From Acidobacteriota bacterium (GTDB taxonomy: Bacteria; Acidobacteriota; Thermoanaerobaculia; Multivoradales; J023): a stretch of 64,000 bases of DNA. This document shows, one piece after another, positions 50,301-56,163 of the stretch. The translations under genes and the position numbers were made by a program. Under the pieces are notes generated by a model. The model worked only from the letters and a program-made list of their open reading frames with translations, searched no databases and was not told the origin of the DNA. The stretch lies in NCBI GenBank assembly GCA_029263395.1, contig JAJCXO010000138.1:62001-126000 (forward strand), in the 5' to 3' direction. The first letter of the stretch is position 1, and the number at the start of each line of letters is the position of its first letter.

Positions 50301-53043
50301 ACGAACGCTCGCCAACCACAGAGTCCAGCTCGGTACGCCGCCAGCGAACGGCATCGTCAAAGCTCCAAGGTAATGGCCCCAAACTCGCTCGTTCGCCACC
50401 GACCGCTTCGGCATAAAGCGCAGCGAGTTCGCGGAGCAAGATCGCGAGCGACCAGAAATCAGCGATGATGTGATGCACCGCCAACATCAAGACGGCCGAG
50501 CCGGCCGGAGGTTCGAACAGCCTCAGGCGCAGCAGTGGCCCCTGCGCGAGATCGAAGGGGCGATAGGCTTCATCAGCCAAGCGGGTCTGGAGCTCATCCG
50601 CGTTCGCCAACCCGATCACAGCGAAGTCGACCGTTGGCTGCTCCATCTCGACTCGCTTGGGCTCTCCACCAACCTCGGGAAAAACCGTCCGCAACATCGG
50701 ATGGCGCTCGCTGAGTGCCAGCAAAGCACGCATGAGTGCTTCCGCATCCGGCGCCGGATGCGCCCGGGCTGCTCCGGCAATGTGGTAGGCACCACTCTCG
50801 GGTGCCAGACGATTCAGAAACCACATCGCCTTCTGGCCGTCCGAGAGGCTTTCACGATCGACGAGTGTCAACGGTTCGGTAGCCCAGGCCATCGGCGCTG
50901 CACTCTCTTGAACCTTCTCCTGAAGGCTCGCGGAATCCTCCCCCAACCGCAACAAGACTCGGTCGGCAAGCTCACGCGGCGACAGGCCCGTGAGTAGATC
51001 CTTCACCGAGACTGGTAAGTCGAACTCGAATCGCAGACGTTGTTCGAGCTCCACCGCAACCAGAGAATCGAGCCCCTGCGAAGTCAGTGAATCGTCGGCG
51101 GCAAGGTCCGGAAGACGCAACGCGCGAGCACACTCGTGGCATAACCCATCAACCAGAACTCGGACGCGCTCGTGAGGGTCAACTCCCAGCAAATGCTCAC
51201 GATGAAGCTCCGGCGATTCGCTGCCATCGAGCTCTGGTGCCGCGTTGCCATCATCCGACAGAGCGGGCATGGCAAAGGATCCCACACGGTGTACTTCGGT
51301 GAGCTCGCCCGCGAGGTACCGTTGGCGCACTCGATGGCGCTGCACTTTACCGCTGGAGGTTTTAGGCAACGTGGTGGTCTTGATCAAGACCACCATATGA
51401 ACTCGCAACTCGTGGGATTCAGCCACCGCCTCGCGAATCGCCTCGCCGCAAGCCGTCGCCTCGCCAGCCGCATGACGGTCGAGCTCTGCGACCACCACCA
51501 ACCGCTCTTCACCTTCGACTTCGATCGAAAACGCCGCCGAGCCTCCCTCCCGTAGGCTGCGATGAGACCCCTCGGCGGTCAACTCGATGTCCTGCGGGTA
51601 GTGGTTGCGCCCACGGATGATCACCAAATCCTTGATACGCCCGGCGATAAATAGTTCGCCATCGTGGACGAAGCCGAGATCGCCAGTGCGCAGATAGGGG
51701 CCAGCGGCGGGATCTTCGACGAGGCGGGCTGCAAAATCCCGTTCGCTGGCCTCCGGCTGCTGCCAGTAGCCTCCCGCAACGCTGTCCCCGGCGATCCAGA
51801 TTTCGCCGACCTCGCCAGCTACACTCCGGCGACCACTCTCCGGTTCAGCGATGACAATCTCCAGATCCATCCAGGAACTGCCGCAGCTGACAAGGGAGTG
51901 GGCTCCTTGGGGGTTTTTGGCGACCTGAACGCGATGCTGCTCCAGTTCCCGGGCATCGAAAGACTCGAACTGATGAGGACGAGCGGGCGCCGAGCCACTG
52001 ACGAACAGAGTTGCTTCCGCCAAGCCATAACAGGGATAGAAGCCCTCCTGGCGAAAACCGCAGTCGGCAAAAGCCGCCGCGAAGGTCTCGAGAGTCGAGG
52101 CACGAACTGGCTCGGCGCCATTGAAAGCAACCCGCCAAGAACTCAGGTCGAGACCTTGCCGTTGTTGAGGACTGACTTTTCGGCAGCAGAGCTCGTAGGC
52201 GAAGTTAGGGCCGCCGCTGATCGTCGCCCGATAACGCTCGATCGCCTCCAGCCAACGTCTCGGCCGACGCAGAAAGGCCATGGGTGACATCAACACGCAG
52301 CGGGCACCGACATAGAGGGGCTGCAGAACGTTACCAATCAAGCCCATGTCGTGGAACAAGGGCAGCCATCCGAGGATGACCGACTCCTCATCGGTCTCGA
52401 AGGCGCGCTGAATCATCTCCTCGTTGTGCATCAAGTTACGATGCGAAACCATGACGCCTTTGGGCTCGGAGGTAGATCCAGATGTGTACTGTAAGAAGGC
52501 CAAATCATCGCCCTGGAGTTCTTGCGGGTTCCAGGCAGCGGGACTCTGCTCGATAGCATCGCTAGCCAACCAACGTAGCTCGGCGAGTTCCGCGACCTGA
52601 GCAGCCGCAGAGCGCAGCCAGCCCTGGGGGCTCGAGGCGGTTAGAACGGCAGCAGGAGTCGCGTCCCGAACAATCGACTGCAAGCGCGGCAATACACGCC
52701 GAGAGGTCGGCAAATGGGCGGGCACGGCAACGACCCGAGCATAAAGGCATCCCAGGAACGCCTCGATGAATTCGAGACCGGGAGGAAACAACAACAGAAC
52801 CCGTCCCCCCCCGAGCCCGGCCGCTTGCAGTTCGGCAGCAATCGTACGAGCCGACGCATCGAGTTCGACCCAACTCAGCCGACGGCCTTCGGTTTCTCCA
52901 TCCTCCAAAAAGGTGAAGACGTTGTCAGTACCCTTTTCGACCGCACGGGACCGAAGCAGCTCGACCAAGTTAGGGGCGACTGCAGTGGACCCACTCACAG
53001 TAGAACTCTGCCTACGACTCGTCGACGATAACTCACGATCCAT
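44341..53043 (-). CDS. Starter synthetase FAAL-ACP-C-A-T-C-A-T
   Basis: The N-terminus is a fatty acyl-AMP ligase (about 20-580; TSGSTSEPKG near 191, WLPLFHDMGLIG, FYPCYGLAEATLF), which activates a free fatty acid and passes it to the adjoining ACP (GLDSL, Ser near 658). C1 (starter-position condensation, HHIIADFW near 860) joins the acyl group to residue 1. A1 (TSGSTGRPKG near 1352) has pocket D-A-W-F-L-G-H-V-V-K, close to the leucine code DAWFLGNVVK. T1 is near 1736. C2 (HHTVADGW near 1931), A2 (near 2417; pocket D-A-K-N-M-G-L-S-N-K, unassigned) and T2 (near 2809) follow. I prefer the ATG at 53043: GAGGG lies 8 nt upstream, whereas the in-frame GTG at 53058 would add five residues without a better site. 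It overlaps the LanB-like gene by 11 nt. Confidence 0.94.
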   Translation of the reverse strand: MDRELSSTSRRQSSTVSGSTAVAPNLVELLRSRAVEKGTDNVFTFLEDGETEGRRLSWVELDASARTIAAELQAAGLGGGRVLLLFPPGLEFIEAFLGCLYARVVAVPAHLPTSRRVLPRLQSIVRDATPAAVLTASSPQGWLRSAAAQVAELAELRWLASDAIEQSPAAWNPQELQGDDLAFLQYTSGSTSEPKGVMVSHRNLMHNEEMIQRAFETDEESVILGWLPLFHDMGLIGNVLQPLYVGARCVLMSPMAFLRRPRRWLEAIERYRATISGGPNFAYELCCRKVSPQQRQGLDLSSWRVAFNGAEPVRASTLETFAAAFADCGFRQEGFYPCYGLAEATLFVSGSAPARPHQFESFDARELEQHRVQVAKNPQGAHSLVSCGSSWMDLEIVIAEPESGRRSVAGEVGEIWIAGDSVAGGYWQQPEASERDFAARLVEDPAAGPYLRTGDLGFVHDGELFIAGRIKDLVIIRGRNHYPQDIELTAEGSHRSLREGGSAAFSIEVEGEERLVVVAELDRHAAGEATACGEAIREAVAESHELRVHMVVLIKTTTLPKTSSGKVQRHRVRQRYLAGELTEVHRVGSFAMPALSDDGNAAPELDGSESPELHREHLLGVDPHERVRVLVDGLCHECARALRLPDLAADDSLTSQGLDSLVAVELEQRLRFEFDLPVSVKDLLTGLSPRELADRVLLRLGEDSASLQEKVQESAAPMAWATEPLTLVDRESLSDGQKAMWFLNRLAPESGAYHIAGAARAHPAPDAEALMRALLALSERHPMLRTVFPEVGGEPKRVEMEQPTVDFAVIGLANADELQTRLADEAYRPFDLAQGPLLRLRLFEPPAGSAVLMLAVHHIIADFWSLAILLRELAALYAEAVGGERASLGPLPWSFDDAVRWRRTELDSVVGERSWRFWLETLTPLPTAPELWTDRPRPARPSGEGGLVISKLGPACLDRFRGLVRDRQTTLFAGLLSAFQVFLGRHGGQEDFLVGTPTLGRDRPELSGILGYFVEPLALRADLTGEPTFGDLIERVRDHALNAFEHHVVPLPLLVERLQPQRHSGQESLFRHMFALQQAPPGASMDLAALAVGQGGGRLRFGNVELETLPWTEPYSPFDLVLRCAEVGEELILSLQFDRELFDESTVIRWLEHYRRLLVAATKDPDRHLGELPMLDDNERLQLLGEWNDTSRQPETALLVHERIAGWARATPGALAVEDQATRLTYAELDAQAARLASLLVTRGLGPESRIGVLLGRSCTLLVAYLGIMKTGAAYVPLDPEYPRERVEFMLADAGVSVVLTSSEFSSSLPGSEADLLELDRLAGALTGESLESSALRLSPNHLAYVVYTSGSTGRPKGVAVEQRGLSNLVDWHLQTYGLSSADRATQVAGLGFDAVVWEVWPSLAAGASLHLPPAEARTSVAKLCSWLAERRITVTFLPTPLAEAILVEGDAAGRHDLALRAVLTGGDRLHLRPSADLRWQVINHYGPAENSVVATAGTIAAQGTGLPSIGSPISNVQVRLLDRRGRLVPAEAPGELCLAGASLARGYLDRPASTASRFVPDPFAEQAGQRLYRSGDLARWLRSGDIDFLGRVDHQVQLRGQRIELGEIEAMLVSHPEVEAVVASMREDRSGEAMLIAHMVLMTGAAASDETLVGYLRQRVPSAMVPSRLIRLETMPLTANGKVDRAAITQLELPQREAGSGPRNASEELLAEIFCELFDLDRVHLDDNFFALGGHSLLATRLQVRIQRVFGVDLELREIFEAPTVRLLAARLEGRRAAPSITALRPGPRQAEAPASFPQEGMWILHQLDPASPAYNIPAIVEARGHLELAVLFSSLDEIVRRHDVLRCRLERRRDTLIQRIESAPEQRQIWPRIDLSRLPAAVRQSQAVRWSNELARQPFNLATGPLVRMVLLSLGEQLHQLVLVLHHTVADGWSTGVLIRELGELYSAFASGRPSPLVEPVLQYADFARWQREHLDAAAISGDLAYWRGQLGEASSAAPPLRLPTDRPHPVVPSGSGVTRSLRLGPDIPGVLRTTGRTHDATLFMVLLAAYDLFLHRSTGMSDLVVGTPHAGRRWLESESTIGCFVDTLVIRVDLGGRPTFAELLARVRETILEAHAHRDAPFELVVEALQPVRATGQSPLFQTMFVLQNKPLETLELDGFQLKPRALDTGTAKFDLVLGLEESGAGITGYLSGRQDLFDAATLQRFVSQFETLLGAATSSPSSRLDELPVIAAAERHQLLVEWGQSSQEAKRSLIVERFAAQADLHPSRVAVRFLNETLTYADLDAQSNQLAHELRRRGAGADVRVALMLERSIELVVAVMAVLKTGGAYVPLDPGDPPQRIALIVEDSAPRFVLTHSQWVARLAEVRWAGDGPEDSILELDREAAALALCPVTRLAPNVHPGNLAYVIYTSGSTGRPKGVMVSRDSLASYLSWVEHELFADRLQSLPLVTRITFDASLKQLLAPLLHGAAVRAVPEAAVASAVDLLAQLDGEAGLNCVPSLWEALVAVMESDSKAVPTSLRYLMVGGEELTPALIERTRAVLPELVLINLYGPTEATSNASWAIVDRESSSSLGRPLSGLEIRVCDPSQRPVPTQTVGEICISGAGLARGYLGQAATTALAFVPKTGSEKAGERLYRTGDRGRWRSDGDLEFLGRLDRQVKVRGFRIELDEIEATLSSHTQVREAAVVLSEAATGEPSLVAHVMTRGEAALETELGAFLRQRLPSYMLPRQIIVHLELPRTSTGKLDRAALAATVEEEELLLFEDLAPEVGASTPVEEVLAGMMAEVLGLEEVGVRDNFFELGGHSMYATELNAMVQDAFEIEVPLFQVLFDSPTVETMATFLLEDPERRRKLEAMAPILLELADEPEADDDGDSSLGDELVAVGSRSRESSGSEA

Positions 53044-55609
53044 ACCGAAAGCCCTCACCCTGGTTGATCGCTACCATGCGGAGCTCTGAGGTGTAATGCC
53101 TACCCTCGGCATCCTCGAGCCACGACTGGTCTCCCCGTGGCAACATCTCGCTGATCGAGACCACACTGTTGTCCTCGCTCGTCATCGTCTTGCGCAGTAA
53201 TTTGGCGAAGATGTCGACGAAGATCGGACTGGCGAGGTCGAGATAACAAGGCTTCGGCTCCGTAGTCACCTTGTAGAAACAGAATCGAGGCAGACGATTT
53301 TCATGAGCCCAACGCCTGGTTGCCATGAATCGATCCATCGGATCTTTCATACGGGCAAATTCCAGCTCCTGCGCAGAGAATCGCCAACGCTCCCGCGAGA
53401 TCACTACATGGTCGATCGAAATCCGTGGCCAGTGACGCGCGGGCGGCAGGAAGTGAGAAATCATGTCGGTACATTCCCCGTTGAGGTGGCGACCGAATAG
53501 CTCGATCGCTGGGAAACGCAGCGCACCGTCTCGTGTCCTGGCTTCGAGGCCGACCTCGGTCATTTCCACGACGACATTTGCAGCCGGTAGAGAGCAACAA
53601 TCGACGGCGCTTCCGGGAGGGGTATCCGCCAAGTCGTAGCGATAAAAACTCGACACCGAAAGCACCGGGTTGACGCGTTGATTCCAGCCCTCACGGATCA
53701 CCTGAGGGACGACGATCGGCTCTTCGGTAACATCCCGTTCCAGGTTGGAAAAAACCTCTTCCGGAGCGGGATGCTGGGATACGAAACACGACGACAGGAT
53801 GGTGTTGCTGAGGTGGATTTCGCCCAGCACGAAGTCCATTTCACCGCGCCCAATATCCTCCGCCGAACCCGCTGCGATCATCATGTCGGGACTCACGTGC
53901 CGCGCGAGCGACCATGTTGGACCAGGGTCGCCGAATTCCTCGGAAATCTTCTGGCACAGATCAGCAGTCGTAAGACGCAAACGAGAGGTTTCGCAGACCT
54001 CTTCGGTCAGCCCCAGCACCTTGCTCCATCGGCGTTGATAGGCTTCTTCTGAGCGCACCAACAAAGTGCTCCGCTCACGGGTGAGAAAAACCCTGGACAA
54101 CACGCGGGAGTACAGCGTGGAGCTTTCGATCACTCGCCCCTCGCGTCCCTCGGCAAGCTGAAGGTACTCCTTTTCAAGGCAGGCGGCGAATTGCTCGTAC
54201 ATCTCGCCGATAAGCCAGCGAGCGCCATCGAGCACCTGACCGAGCGGTGGCCCCATGTACTGCAGGAAATCGGTGCCGAAGCTGACTTCCGCCTGACGAC
54301 GACAGTCTTCATAAACCAGCCCACGACCCGCGTAGGTCTGCCCGTGGTGCCTTCGGGCAGGTTCTCCGGTCAGGCGGGCGAACGTCTCCTCCAACGCTGC
54401 CAGGCTAGCGTCCAGGACCGACGGATCACCGGCAGCCGCGGCGACGCTGCGACGCGCCTCTTCGATCTCGCGGAGAGGCGCAACTGCCTCGGAGTGAAGT
54501 CTTTCGGGCTCGATCTTTGAGAGCAGGCGATCGAGAGTTTGTTCGGGATGCAACTCCAGAGGAATTTCAAGCCCCCAGGTGAGCAAACGCTTCTCGACGA
54601 GGATATCGAGCTGTTTGTAGATCTGCTGCAGTGAGCTGGAGGGAAACGCCGGATCCGCGATCAGCTTGTCGGCCACTGCACGAGCACACCGCTCACCATC
54701 CAGTGCCGTCAGCAGGCGAACAGCTGCCCCGGTCAACTTCATAGGAGGACCAAAGGGGCGATGGAGCGTGTTGTCTATCCTTTGATGGCACGACTTCAGC
54801 CTAGGAACCAACCATGGACGCAACTCCGTTTGTGCCGCCGCCTGCTTGGCCAGCGTGTTGATACACCAGTTCTCGAAGTAGACCTCGCGGCGCTCCAAAA
54901 GCTCACGACCGGGGCGCATCCTCACGGCTTCGTCATCATCGGTGAATCTGGCCCAACCGACCGGACCAAAGAAGCCGATCGTGTCGTTCTTCGAGCAGTA
55001 GCGCTGCAAATAGTTCGCGACTAACTCCTCATGCTGGCGCTGTTTGGAGCGTCGCTCGTTGGCGGGATCCGCCAAGCCGGCAAGTTCATCGAGCGCCGTA
55101 TGAACGGCATTCCTGTTCTGCCAGGTCACAGCCTCTCGAAAGTGCTTGTCCCTGGCGACAGTCTGTAACTCCCGGGAGACCTCGCCCTGCCCAACGACAT
55201 AGAGCTGCTTCAGATCCCGCTGCGCTAGTTCTAGGTCTGCGTGCAAACGAGCCAGCGTTTCGAGGAGACCAGGCTCACCACTCCAGTCGACAGCCTTCGG
55301 CAGCTTGCCTTTGGTCAACACCCGCAGGGCCTTCATCAACGGACGACGTTGCTCCTTGTCGTCCCACTGACCACGATTTCTCAACTCGTCCAGAGCTGTA
55401 TTGACGCTAGTCACGAGCTCTCGTCGCAACGCGGCTTTCTCGTCCTCCAAATCGAGTAATCTCGAGACCAAGGCATCAACTTCGGGCGCCGCTAGGTCGA
55501 GCAAACGCCGCGCCTCGAAACCAGTCCCCCTCAACACCATTGAACGCCATAAGGCCCATTCGCCCCCAGGCATATCTATGAGGTGGACCGAAGAGCTGCC
55601 CGCTACCAT
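53033..55609 (-). CDS. LanB-type protein (lantibiotic dehydratase N-terminal/glutamylation-like), no elimination domain seen
   Basis: An 858-residue protein resembling the N-terminal glutamylation domain of class I lantibiotic dehydratases (PF04738-like). The clearest sign is the block RYCSKNDTIGFFGP near residue 210, typical of LanB proteins in GC-rich bacteria, with Arg/Glu-rich helices before and after. Full LanB enzymes have about 1000 residues and end in an SpaB_C elimination domain; I see no such domain. LanB domains use aminoacyl-tRNA, and short forms (PEARLs) add amino acids to peptide C-termini. Here it is the first gene of an NRPS operon and overlaps the starter synthetase, so it probably acts on the NRPS product or an unknown small peptide (inference). 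The ATG at 55609 has GGAG 9 nt upstream; the GTG at 55624 has no usable site. Confidence 0.75.
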   Translation of the reverse strand: MVAGSSSVHLIDMPGGEWALWRSMVLRGTGFEARRLLDLAAPEVDALVSRLLDLEDEKAALRRELVTSVNTALDELRNRGQWDDKEQRRPLMKALRVLTKGKLPKAVDWSGEPGLLETLARLHADLELAQRDLKQLYVVGQGEVSRELQTVARDKHFREAVTWQNRNAVHTALDELAGLADPANERRSKQRQHEELVANYLQRYCSKNDTIGFFGPVGWARFTDDDEAVRMRPGRELLERREVYFENWCINTLAKQAAAQTELRPWLVPRLKSCHQRIDNTLHRPFGPPMKLTGAAVRLLTALDGERCARAVADKLIADPAFPSSSLQQIYKQLDILVEKRLLTWGLEIPLELHPEQTLDRLLSKIEPERLHSEAVAPLREIEEARRSVAAAAGDPSVLDASLAALEETFARLTGEPARRHHGQTYAGRGLVYEDCRRQAEVSFGTDFLQYMGPPLGQVLDGARWLIGEMYEQFAACLEKEYLQLAEGREGRVIESSTLYSRVLSRVFLTRERSTLLVRSEEAYQRRWSKVLGLTEEVCETSRLRLTTADLCQKISEEFGDPGPTWSLARHVSPDMMIAAGSAEDIGRGEMDFVLGEIHLSNTILSSCFVSQHPAPEEVFSNLERDVTEEPIVVPQVIREGWNQRVNPVLSVSSFYRYDLADTPPGSAVDCCSLPAANVVVEMTEVGLEARTRDGALRFPAIELFGRHLNGECTDMISHFLPPARHWPRISIDHVVISRERWRFSAQELEFARMKDPMDRFMATRRWAHENRLPRFCFYKVTTEPKPCYLDLASPIFVDIFAKLLRKTMTSEDNSVVSISEMLPRGDQSWLEDAEGRHYTSELRMVAINQGEGFRYGS
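53052..53056 (-). promoter_or_regulatory. Ribosome binding site deciding the FAAL-NRPS start
   Basis: GAGGG on the minus strand, 8 nt before the ATG at 53043, inside the last codons of the LanB-like gene. It favours that ATG over the GTG at 53058, which overlaps the site itself. Confidence 0.55.
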
Positions 55610-55618
55610 GTGTGGAGT

Positions 55619-55622
55619 CTCC
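55619..55622 (-). promoter_or_regulatory. Ribosome binding site deciding the LanB-like start
   Basis: GGAG on the minus strand, 9 nt before the ATG at 55609. The alternative GTG at 55624 directly abuts an AGAGG, which leaves no spacer, so the ATG is preferred. Confidence 0.5.
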
Positions 55623-55721
55623 ACCCTCTAAGTTCTGAGAGTTCAGTAATTACAGCTCTGTCAAGCCCCTGAAAACGAGTTCCAAAGGACATACAGCTAT
55701 CGCTAGACAGAAGCCTGCCGA

Positions 55722-55740
55722 CAAGACCTCCCGAGTCTTG
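55722..55740. repeat. Short inverted repeat upstream of the operon
   Basis: CAAGAC, a 7-nt spacer, then GTCTTG: a perfect 6-bp dyad about 110-130 nt before the LanB-like start. It could be an operator half-site pair or a small hairpin in the leader; chance is not excluded. Confidence 0.3.
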
Positions 55741-56068
55741 ACCTTCCCCATTTGCGGTCTTTGTGGCGTCAAAGGCCGAGATTGATCGCCCTACCAGATC
55801 GTAAAATAAAAGAGTGGGCATTGATAGTCCAGTAAGCGCATCATCACATGTAACTTAGAGCAAGAATCTGAACTATTCGCCACCGTAGTCCTTGCCCACT
55901 AATAATCGAACGAAATACTTCGTCTAAATATCTTCTGAGGGTATTCGGGCGTTCCTAGATCAAACGCAATCTCACTGGGCTCAACTACTCTCCCCAAGCT
56001 ATTGGCCGTAACCACTGTTCTATTTTGCCTCCTCTCAATCCCGCTCAGATCACAAGACTGGGAGCACA

Positions 56069-56094
56069 GATTTCGCCCGACACGAAGCGAAATC
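56069..56094. repeat. Inverted repeat downstream of the peptidase gene
   Basis: GATTTCGC, a 10-nt spacer, then GCGAAATC: a perfect 8-bp stem 70-95 nt after the prolyl oligopeptidase stop codon. There is no T-run after it on the minus strand, so it is not a classical intrinsic terminator. It may stabilise an mRNA end or serve as an operator for the operon. Confidence 0.35.
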
Positions 56095-56163
56095 ACGGCT
56101 GCAGCGAAGAGCCTCCCAATGACAGGGGGGCTCGATAGGCCAGGCGTGCGCAACGCTTCAACC

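Larger units (their letters stand above)
1..55609 (-). other. Hybrid FAAL-NRPS-PKS biosynthetic operon (glyco-lipo-depsipeptide candidate)
   Basis: Twelve reading frames on one strand run without a real break from a LanB-like gene to an ABC permease. Most junctions are ATGA-type overlaps of 4 nt; the others are overlaps of 8-11 nt or gaps of 1, 28 and 40 nt. The first synthetase carries the fatty acyl-AMP ligase starter and the last one carries the only thioesterase, so gene order probably equals order of action. By domain count there are ten C domains, one PKS module, one FkbH loading domain, two E domains, one A-embedded class I-type methyltransferase, one A-embedded monooxygenase and two FkbM domains. 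The left end is cut by the window, so further tailoring or export genes may follow the permease. Confidence 0.9.
55610..56163. other. Intergenic region before the operon; probable promoter, possible short upstream frame
   Basis: About 550 nt between the prolyl oligopeptidase stop and the LanB-like start, visibly richer in A/T than the coding DNA on both sides. It must hold the operon promoter, but I cannot point to a convincing -35/-10 pair. A 72-codon minus frame (55603-55821, ATGCCCACT start, ending ELRGWRLHTW) runs into the LanB-like gene; its codon use has many A/T third positions and it has only a weak ribosome site, so I treat it as unproven. Another 84-codon minus frame (55899-56153) shows no recognisable feature. 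Two short inverted repeats are listed separately. Confidence 0.6.

Noticed and set aside
2000-53000. Many near-identical short DNA stretches such as TSGSTG and GGHSL codons
   Set aside because: They are homologous A, T and C domain cores, not mobile repeats or CRISPR units; spacing equals module length.
55899-56153. 84-codon minus frame in the intergenic region
   Set aside because: No recognisable motif, no good ribosome site, and codon use unlike the neighbours.
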